Below are positions 1-8,356 of a stretch of 64,000 nucleotides of DNA, piece after piece; the first letter of the stretch is position 1; each line of letters begins with the position of its first letter. The DNA comes from Verrucomicrobiia bacterium (GTDB lineage Bacteria > Verrucomicrobiota > Verrucomicrobiia > Limisphaerales > UBA1100): NCBI GenBank assembly GCA_014239365.1, contig JAAZZB010000003.1, positions 1 to 64,000 of the forward strand, given 5' to 3'. The notes beneath the pieces are model-generated. The model was not told the origin of the DNA. It was given only the letters and a program-made list of their open reading frames with translations, and did not search any database. A program made the position numbers and the translations under genes.

Positions 1-2712
1 GCCCAATCCGTGCCCCGCGCCGGCACCCCCATCTACTGGAGTCCCCAACAAGCCCAAGGCATCCCGCCCGAACCCACCGACGACATCTACTCCCTCGGCG
101 TTACCCTCTACCATTTGCTCGTCGGCGAAGCCCCCTTCCTCGGCGCCACCGAGCCGGAAATCACCCGCCAACACATCCACGATGCCCCCGTGCCCCCGCA
201 GGAAAAACTCACCGCCCGCGGCAGCCAAGCCACCATCCCGCCGCACCTCAGCGAGCTCATCCTTAAATGCCTTTCCAAAGATCTCGCCCTACGCCCCCAA
301 ACTGCCCACGAAGTGCGCGACTGGATTCGCGCCAAAGGCGACCCCACCAAAAAACGCCGCAAACGCCTCGCCCTCGCCGGCGGCCTAGCCACCCTCGCGC
401 TGGCCACCGCTGTGGGGGCAACCCTTTTCTTTGCCGATAAACCCGCGTCGCCCCGCGCACCCGTTGCCAAGGCCAAGCCCAAGTCTGATTTTAATCCCCC
501 CTCCAATTCCATCGTGGTGTTGCCGTTTGATAATTACGGAAACCCAAATGAAGATCAGCACTTCACCGATGGGATGACCGAGATGATCACTATGTACCTC
601 GGTCGGATGAAAGAAGTACGCATCATTTCCCGCACCACCGCTATGCAATATCGTGGTACCACCAACTCTGTGTTGGATATCGGCCGCGCGCTCAATGTGG
701 CGTGGGTGCTTGAAGGCAGCGTGCAGCGCAATGATGGTCAAGTGCGCGTGGTCGCCCAACTCATCGATACCCGCACCGACAAACACGTATGGGCTGACAA
801 ATTCGACCGTCCCGAGACCGATTCATTTGCCATTCAAGGCGAAGTCGCCGAGAAGATTGCCCAGTCTTTCCAAGCCACCCTCACGCCGGAGATAGAGTCG
901 TTTATCTCCGCCAAGCCTACTGAAAATCAGGAGGCATTTGACATTTATATGCAGGGCCGCACGCAAGTGGCGCAGAGCACAAGAAATTCACTGAGCCGAG
1001 CCGTGACATTTTTTCAAAGGGCCATTGAACTGGACAACAATTTTGCTCACGCCTATGCGGGCCTGGCGGAAACTTGGGCGATTATGATCGGTCAGGGGTA
1101 CATCATTCCATCCGAATTGGCACCCAAAGCCAAGGCATCGGCACGGCGGGCTTTGGAAATAAATCCCGGTCTGGCCGAGGCACACGTTGCATTGGGTTAC
1201 CTCAATTATTTTATCGATCGGAATTTGCCCGAAGCGATGAAGCACTTAGAGCAGGCTTTAGATTTGGATCCCAGTAATGCCCGGGCCCACTTAAAATATG
1301 CCGCTTGTCTCAATAACCAGAGTTGGATGGCCCTAAGTCGTCAGCATATGGATATTGCAATGGGATTGGCGCCGTTGGATATTTTTATTGCCAAGGAATT
1401 CTATGGCCTTTCAACCCATCTACCGGAACAGGCAAAATCCGCCCGTGAACGTCTGCTGAAGTTGCAGGCTATTTATCCCGAAAACCTGACGCTTATGTTT
1501 CTGGCGGTTTCGTTATTGGGAATGGAGAATTCAGATCGATCTCAGGAAATTGCGAACAAGATAAATAAATTATACCCGAATTCGCCTGAAGACCTTTTTT
1601 CCCGCGTGGATATCGCTGGCAGCGCAGCTCAGTGGGGTGAGATCAGAAAAATTCAGGCGGAAATCGAAGAATTCGCCCTCAGCAATTATGTGCCCTCCAA
1701 GGATATGGTTCTGCTGCACACACATTTCGCAAAAAACTTTCCTGTAAACCGCGAACGATTGATTCATTGGGTTCGGCGTGGACAGGCTAATCGGGATGCA
1801 ATCGGGGTTCTGGAATTGATGGCGTTGATGCGGCGAAAAGAGATTGCTTTTAAGAACCTAAACACTCCTCATTTGCACTGGCCGGAGGTGGCACAGGTGT
1901 TGGAAGCGGAGGAACGGCGGCACATTAAATTTCCCCCCAACCCCTTGAGGGTACGTTTGAAAGAACTGCATGACAAGGCACTGCCAAGGGCCAATCGCGG
2001 TGAGGCATCGGCGCAAAGCGTAGTGGGAAGGTACTTGTATGAAAACCGGGAATACAAACAAGCCTGGCCGATGTTGGTTTCTGCATCCGCGAAAGGGGAC
2101 GCAAAGGCTCAATATTTTCAGGCCAAAGGGGTGCTTGAAGGAATAATGGGGGATCCGGACGAGACCGGGGCGCACCGATTATTTGCCGATGCAAAACCAG
2201 CACTGGAAATAGAAGCCGATATGGGAGATGCCCTGTCAGCTCGGTTCCTTTACAAAATATACGGCAATGGCTGGGGAGTCGAACGCGATATTAAAAAATC
2301 CCAGCATTGGGGCAAGATTGCAGCTAAGGGCGGGGATTCCGAAATGGAGTATCAGGTGGGTCGTGCAATGGTTTCACAAGGATTGGCCCCGGAAATTCGA
2401 GAGCAAGGAAAGAGTTACCTAACCCGATCTGCCAAATCAGGTTTCGGTCCCGCTCAATATTATCAGGTGATGTTGGATGCAAAAAAAGCGGGGAGCTTCA
2501 CCCGGATGAGCAAGCAGATTAAAGAGAAAATTTACGGTGACATTTCTAAAGCCATACAGCACGGCGGCGGGATTGAAGCGATGCAGGTAAAGCACACAAT
2601 AACTAACGATCCTGCGTTCGGCTTGGGCTTGGAAGAGCGCCAGGAAATTGAACGCAAAGTTCGCAAGGAATTGGGGCTGTGGGTTCACGAAGGCGGCGTG
2701 AAAATCCAATAG
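1..2712 (+). CDS. Ser/Thr protein kinase (C-terminal part) with TolB-N-like, TPR and Sel1 regions
   Basis: The gene is open at the window edge, so the N-terminal kinase lobe is missing. Numbering from the first in-window start-like codon (GTG at 10), residues 4-107 are the kinase C-lobe: the activation-segment end (GTPIYWSPQQ), then DIYSLG and a late conserved Arg (LALRPQTAHE). A basic stretch and one membrane helix (about 120-141) follow. Residues 166-260 resemble the TolB N-terminal/FlgO-like domain (SIVVLPF, FTDGMTEMI, EGSVQR) seen in kinases and adenylate cyclases with TPR tails. The remainder holds TPR-like helices and, after about 660, Sel1-like repeats (GEASAQSVVGRYLYE, GDAKAQYFQAKG). 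Such proteins are Hanks-type kinases with a periplasmic sensor or scaffold part. The substrate is unknown. It converges with the next gene. Confidence 0.85.
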   Translation, partial: AQSVPRAGTPIYWSPQQAQGIPPEPTDDIYSLGVTLYHLLVGEAPFLGATEPEITRQHIHDAPVPPQEKLTARGSQATIPPHLSELILKCLSKDLALRPQTAHEVRDWIRAKGDPTKKRRKRLALAGGLATLALATAVGATLFFADKPASPRAPVAKAKPKSDFNPPSNSIVVLPFDNYGNPNEDQHFTDGMTEMITMYLGRMKEVRIISRTTAMQYRGTTNSVLDIGRALNVAWVLEGSVQRNDGQVRVVAQLIDTRTDKHVWADKFDRPETDSFAIQGEVAEKIAQSFQATLTPEIESFISAKPTENQEAFDIYMQGRTQVAQSTRNSLSRAVTFFQRAIELDNNFAHAYAGLAETWAIMIGQGYIIPSELAPKAKASARRALEINPGLAEAHVALGYLNYFIDRNLPEAMKHLEQALDLDPSNARAHLKYAACLNNQSWMALSRQHMDIAMGLAPLDIFIAKEFYGLSTHLPEQAKSARERLLKLQAIYPENLTLMFLAVSLLGMENSDRSQEIANKINKLYPNSPEDLFSRVDIAGSAAQWGEIRKIQAEIEEFALSNYVPSKDMVLLHTHFAKNFPVNRERLIHWVRRGQANRDAIGVLELMALMRRKEIAFKNLNTPHLHWPEVAQVLEAEERRHIKFPPNPLRVRLKELHDKALPRANRGEASAQSVVGRYLYENREYKQAWPMLVSASAKGDAKAQYFQAKGVLEGIMGDPDETGAHRLFADAKPALEIEADMGDALSARFLYKIYGNGWGVERDIKKSQHWGKIAAKGGDSEMEYQVGRAMVSQGLAPEIREQGKSYLTRSAKSGFGPAQYYQVMLDAKKAGSFTRMSKQIKEKIYGDISKAIQHGGGIEAMQVKHTITNDPAFGLGLEERQEIERKVRKELGLWVHEGGVKIQ

Positions 2713-2733
2713 CACGGCACGGCTATTTTGGTG

Positions 2734-3135
2734 CTACAACTCCCGCATCGTCTTCAGCGCGTTTTTCTTGGCGGCTTGGAGGTCTTCGGTGGTGTGGGCT
2801 AGGCGCGCGGCGAGGAGTTTGGCCACGTAGAGGGTGGTGCGGGGATTGTCGGCAAGGAAAGCGTTGGCATCTTCGATGACGAAAAATTTTGAAGGCTCCA
2901 GCGTTTTCACCGAAGCGCCATTTTCCGTGCCGAGTAGCGCGCTGATTTCGCCGAACAATTCGCCGCGGTGCTTCACCACTGCCACGCGCTGGCCACTCTT
3001 GCTGATTTCCACGGCGCCCTTGCGCAGCACATAAAGGTGATTCTGCTTCCGTCCTTCGAGCAGGAGCGTGTGACCCTCTGGGAATTCCACCTCTTCCTCA
3101 TAAAAAAACTGCAGTCCGTAAAATGTTGTTTGCAT
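2734..3135 (-). CDS. Cyclic nucleotide-binding-fold protein
   Basis: A 133-residue protein made almost entirely of one CRP/cNMP-binding beta-roll (PEGHTLLLEG, LYVLRKGAVEI, then the cassette GELFGEISALL). No helix-turn-helix follows; the C-terminus is a short basic helix (residues 105-133). The phosphate-binding cassette has NGAS where true cAMP binders usually carry an Arg-containing R-x-A-S/T, so cAMP binding is doubtful. The start at 3135 is chosen because the fold begins just after it; an upstream in-frame extension would run into the M28 gene. It is the last gene of a four-gene minus operon, 14 bases after the peptidase stop. It probably acts as a small ligand or membrane-potential sensor; the role is unknown. 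Confidence 0.8.
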   Translation of the reverse strand: MQTTFYGLQFFYEEEVEFPEGHTLLLEGRKQNHLYVLRKGAVEISKSGQRVAVVKHRGELFGEISALLGTENGASVKTLEPSKFFVIEDANAFLADNPRTTLYVAKLLAARLAHTTEDLQAAKKNALKTMREL

Positions 3136-3149
3136 AATTTTTTGGGAAG

Positions 3150-4499
3150 TTAACGCGGGATGCCGCCGGGCAGGTCGGCTGCCAGAAAAGTCATCACCGC
3201 CAGTGAGGCGACGCATTGATTGAATTCGTTGATGTCCAGTTTGTCGATGGTGTCTGCGTGGGTGTGGTGGAACCAAAAGTAACGCTCGCGTTCCACCTCA
3301 AGATGCATCACCGGCACGCCGCCGCTGATGAGGCGCATGACGTCCGCGCCGCGGCAGCCTTTCTTTATTTCCCCCGCGCCGAGCGGTGACAGCAAGCCGC
3401 CGATTTGTTGGATCACTTTCATCCCCTCGCCACTGCCAAGGAAGCCGTAGCCGGTTGGCTTGAACACGCCGCTGTCTGATTCGATGGCGAGCACGTGGTT
3501 TTTCAAATCCTTCGCGTGTCGCCGCGCGTATTCCTTGGCACCGCCGATGCCGTTTTCTTCGTTCGTCCATAGCACGATGCGAATGGTGCGACGCGGTTTG
3601 AGACCGCTCTTCAAAATCAACCGCGCCGCTTCCCACGCGGCGAGGCAGCCGCCGCCGTCATCCATTGCGCCTTGGCCGACATCCCACGAATCGATGTGGC
3701 CGCTGACGATGACGATTTCATTCGGCTTTTCGCTTCCGCGAATTTCGGCAATCACATTGCGCGACTTGGCGGGTGGCAGCGTGCGTGCTTCCATTTTCAA
3801 TTGAATGCGAATCGTCTCCCCGCGTGACTGCATCCGCGCCAGCATCATCGCATCCTCCACCGAAAGCGCCGCGTGCGGAATGCGTTTCACTTTGTCATCG
3901 TAACGCATGTTGCCGGTGTGCGGCGTTTGCATCGAGAACGGGCCGACCGATCGAATGAGGCTCGCCACTGCGCCCACCTTTGCCGCTTCAATTGCGCCGA
4001 TGCTTCGCACAATCACCGTCTCGCGATAATTGGTGAACGGCAAATTAAACAGCACTATTTTCCCTTTTGCCCGCGCTGCTTTTGTTTTGAGATCTGCAAA
4101 ACTATCCACCACCAAAATCTCCGCCGTGATGCCCTCCTTCGGCGTGCCCACGCTGCCGCCCAACCCCAACATCGGCAGCACGCGTCGCCGCGGCGAAACC
4201 AACGCCGCCGATTCTTTGCCTCGAACCCAATGCGGCACCGTGACTTCCTCCCCGTGCACATTCACAAACCCGTCCTTTTTCATCTCCACCAAACACCAAT
4301 CAATCGCCTTTTCCAAATTAGCCGACCCACTAAAGCGCGGCCCAAACGAATCGCACATCGTCGCCAGTCGTTGAAACGCGAACTCGCTATTCGTCGCTGA
4401 ATGCATCAAGCGCGTGGCGGTGGCTTGATAATGTTTCGGAATCTCAGCAGCCGACAAGGCAAACGGGAGGCAAATGAAAATCAGAATGCGAAGGTTCAT
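3150..4499 (-). CDS. Secreted M28 family zinc peptidase (carboxypeptidase Q-like)
   Basis: A 449-residue exported metallopeptidase. A signal peptide occupies residues 1-18. A protease-associated-type insert lies around 100-230. The M28 catalytic core starts near 248. Metal ligands are visible in order: H268 (SGHID), bridging D280 (GAMDDGGG), the catalytic Glu pair E314/E315 (TNEENG), D342 (SDSG) and the final His in HHTHADT (about 414). This set matches plasma glutamate carboxypeptidase-like aminopeptidases that cleave short peptides. Its start codon overlaps the stop of the isoaspartyl peptidase gene by four bases (ATGA), so the two are translationally coupled; together they look like a periplasmic peptide-salvage unit. 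Confidence 0.93.
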   Translation of the reverse strand: MNLRILIFICLPFALSAAEIPKHYQATATRLMHSATNSEFAFQRLATMCDSFGPRFSGSANLEKAIDWCLVEMKKDGFVNVHGEEVTVPHWVRGKESAALVSPRRRVLPMLGLGGSVGTPKEGITAEILVVDSFADLKTKAARAKGKIVLFNLPFTNYRETVIVRSIGAIEAAKVGAVASLIRSVGPFSMQTPHTGNMRYDDKVKRIPHAALSVEDAMMLARMQSRGETIRIQLKMEARTLPPAKSRNVIAEIRGSEKPNEIVIVSGHIDSWDVGQGAMDDGGGCLAAWEAARLILKSGLKPRRTIRIVLWTNEENGIGGAKEYARRHAKDLKNHVLAIESDSGVFKPTGYGFLGSGEGMKVIQQIGGLLSPLGAGEIKKGCRGADVMRLISGGVPVMHLEVERERYFWFHHTHADTIDKLDINEFNQCVASLAVMTFLAADLPGGIPR

Positions 4500-5503
4500 T
4501 TGAAAATTCCCGTCGTCAATTTGCCGTGTTTGTCGATGCTGCCGCGGTTCATGGCGGGGGTGTTGAATTCCATGACGATGTTGCCTTTGGCATCAATGCC
4601 GATGATGCCGCCGCTGCCTTTGGCTTTTTTGAGTTTTATCTGGACGATGTCGTGGGCGGCTTGGGCGAGGGTGGATTGTTTGTATTCCATGTGGGCAGAA
4701 ATGTCGTGCGCGACGGCGTAGCGAATGAAAAATTCACCGTGGCCGGTGCAGGAGATGCCGCAGGTTTTGTTGTTCGCGTAGGTGCCGGCGCCGATGATGG
4801 GCGAGTCGCCGATGCGTCCGAATTGTTTGCCGGTGAGGCCGCCGGTGGAAGTGCCGGCGGCGAGGTTGCCTTTGGCATCGAGTGCCACGCAGCCGACGGT
4901 GCCGAAGTAGTCGGCGTGTTTCTCATCGAGAAAAGTTTGTTTGCTCGTTGCCTTTTTCTTTTTCCATTCCTGCAATTGTCGCCAGCGCTGATCGGTGTGG
5001 AAATATTCGGGTTTCACCAATTCCAGTCCTCTGTTTTTGGCAAAGGCCTCGGCGCCTTCGTTGGTGAGCAGTACGTGCGGGGTGTGATCCATCACAGCGC
5101 GTGCGGCGAGGATGGGGTTTTTCAGAATGGTCACGCCGCCCACCGCGCCGGCGGCGAGGGTGCGGCCGTCCATCAGCGAGGCATCGAGTTCGTTGCGGCC
5201 GGCGCTGGTGAACACCGATCCTTTGCCGGCGTTATAGAGCGCCGAATCTTCCATCACCATGATTGCCGCCTGCACGGCATCGAGCGAGGTGCCCCCTTTT
5301 TTGAGGATGGCGTGGCCGGCTTGCAGAGAAGCTTCGAGCGTGGCGTGGTATTCCTTTTGGCGCGCGGGCGTGAGCTTGGCTTTGTCCATACGGCCAGCCC
5401 CGCCGTGGATGACAATGGCGATGGGGTGAGGCGGGCTTGCAGGGGGGGCAGATTCAGTAATCATAGTGAGCGCCAACAGCGCGGCGGGGAGTAGTTTGTA
5501 CAT
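4496..5503 (-). CDS. Isoaspartyl peptidase / L-asparaginase, Ntn-hydrolase (type 2)
   Basis: A 335-residue threonine Ntn-hydrolase precursor with an N-terminal signal sequence (residues 1-20), hence exported. The conserved IHGGAG motif starts near residue 33. The self-cleavage site is G-T-V-G with nucleophile T202, followed by the typical beta-subunit motif (GTSTGGLTGK) and the GTYANN and CTGHGE signatures. The enzyme autocleaves into alpha and beta chains and hydrolyses isoaspartyl dipeptides or asparagine. It lies 18 bases after the pseudopilin-vWA gene and overlaps the M28 peptidase start by four bases. Removing isoaspartyl linkages next to a peptidase fits a role in degrading aged extracellular protein; that role is inferred. 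Confidence 0.93.
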   Translation of the reverse strand: MYKLLPAALLALTMITESAPPASPPHPIAIVIHGGAGRMDKAKLTPARQKEYHATLEASLQAGHAILKKGGTSLDAVQAAIMVMEDSALYNAGKGSVFTSAGRNELDASLMDGRTLAAGAVGGVTILKNPILAARAVMDHTPHVLLTNEGAEAFAKNRGLELVKPEYFHTDQRWRQLQEWKKKKATSKQTFLDEKHADYFGTVGCVALDAKGNLAAGTSTGGLTGKQFGRIGDSPIIGAGTYANNKTCGISCTGHGEFFIRYAVAHDISAHMEYKQSTLAQAAHDIVQIKLKKAKGSGGIIGIDAKGNIVMEFNTPAMNRGSIDKHGKLTTGIFK

Positions 5504-5521
5504 TGTTAAAAGGTTGGGCGG

Positions 5522-6838
5522 TTACTCGTCTGGATTGGAGTTGATGAATTCAAATTTGCCATCGTTTTCCGTGGCGATGGGGGCGAGTGATTTGTCGACG
5601 TCGGTTTGTTTGCGCCCGAAGCCGACGGTGTTGACGCGCACGGTTTTGTCTTTGTTAAGATCGGCAATCAAGCGCCGGACGGGAACATCGTTGCCCACTT
5701 TGAAAATGCCATCGGTCATCAGCCAAATGGTGTCGGGTTTATGTTTGTCAAAGGCTTCGCGCAATGCGCCGCGCGGGTCGGTGCCGCCGGCTGCGGGAAT
5801 CGCATCCACCCAAGGTTTGATGCGGGTGATGTTTTCTTGGGTGGCCGGCAGGGGATCGCCTTCCATCGGGAGTTTGGCGCTGTAATAAAAATAAATGAAA
5901 AACTCTTTCTTGGGGCCCAGTTTTTTGAGGGTGCGAAAGAGGGCGGTTTTGGCAAGCCGCAGGCGCGCATCGATGCGCATACTGCCGGAGCAATCGAGGA
6001 TGAATACGTATCGCGTGCCTTTGCCGTTCTGGGCGATGTTGGGAAACAGGTTGGGGATGGGCATTCCGTCAACGGTTTCAGGGATCGCGCAGCAGCCGAG
6101 CACGCCGGTTTTGGCGCGGCCAAGGGTGACGCCTCCAGCGGATTCGCGATGGGCGAGCACCCACTTGCCGGTGGCCCCAATGTCGGCGTCATCCGATTGC
6201 CGGGCGGATCCATCGGCCGCCACGAGTTGGCCTTGATTTTTGTTGAGACCGCTCATCGCTTCGGGGCGCGAAGGTGTTTCATCTGCACCGCTCCAACGCG
6301 CGGTGCCGAGATCGCACGTGGAAAGATTGCGCGTGGCGGCCAGCACGGTGGTGGGCCGGCCGATGTCCGCGCCGTGGATGAGCACGTAGCTTACCGCTTC
6401 ATGCGGGAGAATTTTTCCGGTGATGGGGTTGTATTGATTCCAATCTTTGCGGGCGGTTTCGTTTGCCGATTTGCGGCCGGCATCGCAGGGCGACCACACC
6501 AAATCCGCCGAACCAAGCCCAAGCCGCAAATCGGGCAGGGAAAAGATGGCGGCCGGATGGCTGGCAAAATCGTTCCGCTGCGGGCCAAACAATTCAAGCT
6601 GCCTTGAAGGCGTAAGCTGCCACGGCAGGCGGTTGTTGTTATCGATATCCTGAGCAAATGAAATGAGCGCCGTGCCCACTTGCCCAAGTTGGTTTACGCA
6701 CGTTGCGCGGCGGGCCTTGGCTTTGGCGCGGGAGAGCATCGGCAAGAGCAACGCCATCAGCACGCCAATGATGGCAATCACCACCAACAATTCAACCAAC
6801 GTAAAAGCGCGGCGTGAATTGGTTTGAGAATTGGACAT
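5522..6838 (-). CDS. Type IV pseudopilin-like N-terminus fused to a von Willebrand A domain
   Basis: A 438-residue protein in two parts. Residues 9-40 are a prepilin-type methylation segment: two Arg, then AFTLVELL with the key Glu at 16 (position +5 of the mature protein), then a hydrophobic helix and the AKAKARR region typical of verrucomicrobial pseudopilins. Residues 50-240 resemble the beta-rich body of such proteins (DUF1559-like). Residues 275-438 are a vWA domain with a complete metal site: D282-x-S284-x-S286 (DCSGS), T353 (GGTDP) and D376 (MTDG). The start at 6838 places the basic segment near the N-terminus; an upstream in-frame Met would add 19 residues without family support. It is first in the four-gene minus operon. 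It is probably a surface or pilus-tip adhesin-like protein, by inference. Confidence 0.85.
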   Translation of the reverse strand: MSNSQTNSRRAFTLVELLVVIAIIGVLMALLLPMLSRAKAKARRATCVNQLGQVGTALISFAQDIDNNNRLPWQLTPSRQLELFGPQRNDFASHPAAIFSLPDLRLGLGSADLVWSPCDAGRKSANETARKDWNQYNPITGKILPHEAVSYVLIHGADIGRPTTVLAATRNLSTCDLGTARWSGADETPSRPEAMSGLNKNQGQLVAADGSARQSDDADIGATGKWVLAHRESAGGVTLGRAKTGVLGCCAIPETVDGMPIPNLFPNIAQNGKGTRYVFILDCSGSMRIDARLRLAKTALFRTLKKLGPKKEFFIYFYYSAKLPMEGDPLPATQENITRIKPWVDAIPAAGGTDPRGALREAFDKHKPDTIWLMTDGIFKVGNDVPVRRLIADLNKDKTVRVNTVGFGRKQTDVDKSLAPIATENDGKFEFINSNPDE

Positions 6839-6922
6839 CACCGATTGAAACGCTTTCGTGCGCTGCGGCCAAGTGCAAAGTGCAACCATTGACATTCGCG
6901 CTCCGCTTGGGGAAAGTGCCGC

Positions 6923-7420
6923 GTGCCTGAAACTGATTTGAAAATACGCCCGGCCACTGTCGAGGATGCTTCGCTGTTGCTGGATTTTATCCGCGCTCTT
7001 GCTGAGTTTGAAAAAAAATCGGATCGAGTGGTGGCCACTGAAGAGGATGTGCGTGAATCACTTTTCGGCGAACACCGTCTTGCCGCTGTGGAAGGGCTCA
7101 TCGGCGAATGGCAAGGCGAGCCGGTGGCGTTCGCGATTTATTTTCACAACTACTCCACCTTCACCGGTAAGGCAGGATTGTATTTGGAAGATTTGTTTGT
7201 GAAACCCGAATTTCGCCGCCACGGCATTGGTCGTCAATTTCTTGCACATCTTGCGAGCATCGCCGTGGATCGGGGCTGTCCGCGCTTTGAATGGGTGGCC
7301 TTGGATTGGAACCAAACAGCGGCGGACTTCTACGAAACGCTCGGCGCGGAACACATCAACGATTGGCAATCATTCCGGATATGTGGCGAACCCCTGCAAA
7401 AACTTGCGGCGAGAGCTTGA
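6923..7420 (+). CDS. GNAT family N-acetyltransferase (diamine acetyltransferase-like)
   Basis: A 165-residue single-domain acetyltransferase. The acetyl-CoA-binding signature is clear at about residues 93-105 ([14 protein letters not shown], the R/Q-x-x-G-x-G/A loop). It is preceded by the LYLEDLF strand and followed by [10 protein letters not shown] and FYETLGA, which match spermidine/spermine N1-acetyltransferase-like GNATs. The start is GTG at 6923, about nine bases after a GGGGA stretch. It acetylates a small amine with acetyl-CoA in the cytoplasm; polyamine is the likely class but the substrate cannot be fixed. It diverges from the pseudopilin operon across about 84 bases. Confidence 0.9.
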   Translation: MPETDLKIRPATVEDASLLLDFIRALAEFEKKSDRVVATEEDVRESLFGEHRLAAVEGLIGEWQGEPVAFAIYFHNYSTFTGKAGLYLEDLFVKPEFRRHGIGRQFLAHLASIAVDRGCPRFEWVALDWNQTAADFYETLGAEHINDWQSFRICGEPLQKLAARA

Positions 7421-7563
7421 GTTTTACGGGCGGTTTTTAGGCGCGCCTTGGGCACGCTCGGTCCAGCGGCCGCTTCGCCCTCCCGTGATGGCTCGACTAC
7501 TTATTGACAATCACCCGCCTTACTGTTAATAACCTCCCCGGCGGATGTCCCCTATCCGCTTCC

Positions 7564-7614
7564 GGCCGCCAGCGGGATACCCCCTACTCCTTCTCGTTGG
7601 CGGCCTTCTTTTTT
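7564..7614 (+). terminator. Rho-independent terminator
   Basis: Arms at 7564-7574 and 7595-7605 (GGCCGCCAGCG and CGTTGGCGGCC) pair over 11 positions with one G-T wobble and are followed by a T-rich run to 7614. It lies about 145 bases after the acetyltransferase stop and would end that transcript. Confidence 0.7.
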
Positions 7615-7676
7615 CGTGATGTGAATAACTTGTGAATAAGGTGGCGATCTCGCGGTTGACAAGAGGGCCGGATATG

Positions 7677-7769
7677 GTACGTTTGCGTACTATCTGGCGA
7701 CGAGCGCAAGGTAGTACGTGAACGTACTATCGCCGAAAACCAAAATCTGACGATAGTACGTTCACGTAC
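7677..7769. promoter_or_regulatory. Array of three GTACG...CGTAC palindromes, two forming a large inverted repeat
   Basis: Three near-perfect palindromes of the form GTACGT-NN-ACGTAC lie at 7677-7690 (imperfect), 7714-7727 and 7756-7769, with centres 37 and 42 bases apart. The second and third, with flanking TATCG/CGATA, form a perfect 19-base inverted repeat (7714-7732 against 7751-7769) around an 18-base loop. It lies directly upstream of the lipoprotein gene. It could be an operator array for a dimeric repressor, a large hairpin in the leader transcript, or a REP-like element. Function is unknown. Confidence 0.6.
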
Positions 7770-7786
7770 GAACTTGAATTGTGGTT

Positions 7787-8305
7787 GTGAAAACATTGTT
7801 GATCTTGTTGATGAGCGTCGGCTTGGGCGCGGTGGGCGCGGGCTGCAACGTGCTTGAGGATTTGGGCACTAATCCTTATGAGGCTAATTATTTTCCGTTA
7901 AAATCAGTTGCCATTGTGCCCGCGCCGTCCGAGCCGGCCATAATGGTCGATCAGCCGGAGGTGCAGCAATCGCTCATGCGGCGGCACACGGAACGGGTGA
8001 AATTGCACACCGATGGGGGCTGGGAAATTTTGGGGGAATCTGAATTCAACACTTCCAATTCTCCAAGCAACCGGCAGTTGCTCAAGCAGGCGCGCGCGGT
8101 GGGGGCGGAGTTGGTGGTGCATTCGCGGGAATTCGACCGGCGCGAACAGGAATGGGTGCATCGTCGCGAGTACGAACCGGGCGAGCGGTTTACCGTCAAT
8201 GGCACCACCATCGAGCGCCCGGGCAAGTGGGTGGAGCGTCACGAACCGGTGACCCGCGAGTACCATAATTACCGCGCCACATTTCTGCGTCGGTGCGGGG
8301 AATAA
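7787..8305 (+). CDS. Hypothetical lipoprotein
   Basis: A 172-residue protein with a lipoprotein signal peptide: a basic start, a hydrophobic run and the lipobox VGAGC, so it should be lipid-anchored at Cys20. The mature part has VAIVPAPS followed by charged alpha/beta sequence and a run rich in Arg, Glu and Tyr (REFDRREQEW, EPVTREYHNY). I recognise no family. The start could be GTG at 7787 or 7781; the former gives the more usual M-K-T-L-L n-region. The upstream palindrome array suggests dedicated control. It precedes the Sel1 gene by about 50 bases and may share its transcript. Confidence 0.7.
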   Translation: MKTLLILLMSVGLGAVGAGCNVLEDLGTNPYEANYFPLKSVAIVPAPSEPAIMVDQPEVQQSLMRRHTERVKLHTDGGWEILGESEFNTSNSPSNRQLLKQARAVGAELVVHSREFDRREQEWVHRREYEPGERFTVNGTTIERPGKWVERHEPVTREYHNYRATFLRRCGE

Positions 8306-8356
8306 ATACGCAATTTTTTTAAGGACAAATCGCGGGCAACGGACTACACTTTTGCA

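Larger units (their letters stand above)
7421..7786. other. Intergenic region with hairpins and a palindrome array
   Basis: There is no convincing gene in this stretch. It contains, in order, a small hairpin with 6-base arms (7541-7546 and 7554-7559), a strong terminator-like hairpin (7564-7605, listed separately), and three GTACG-type palindromes (7677-7769, listed separately) ending just before the lipoprotein gene. Confidence 0.7.

Noticed and set aside
7677-7769. Palindrome array as a CRISPR array
   Set aside because: Only three short palindromic units at unequal spacing; no repeat-spacer pattern and no cas gene.
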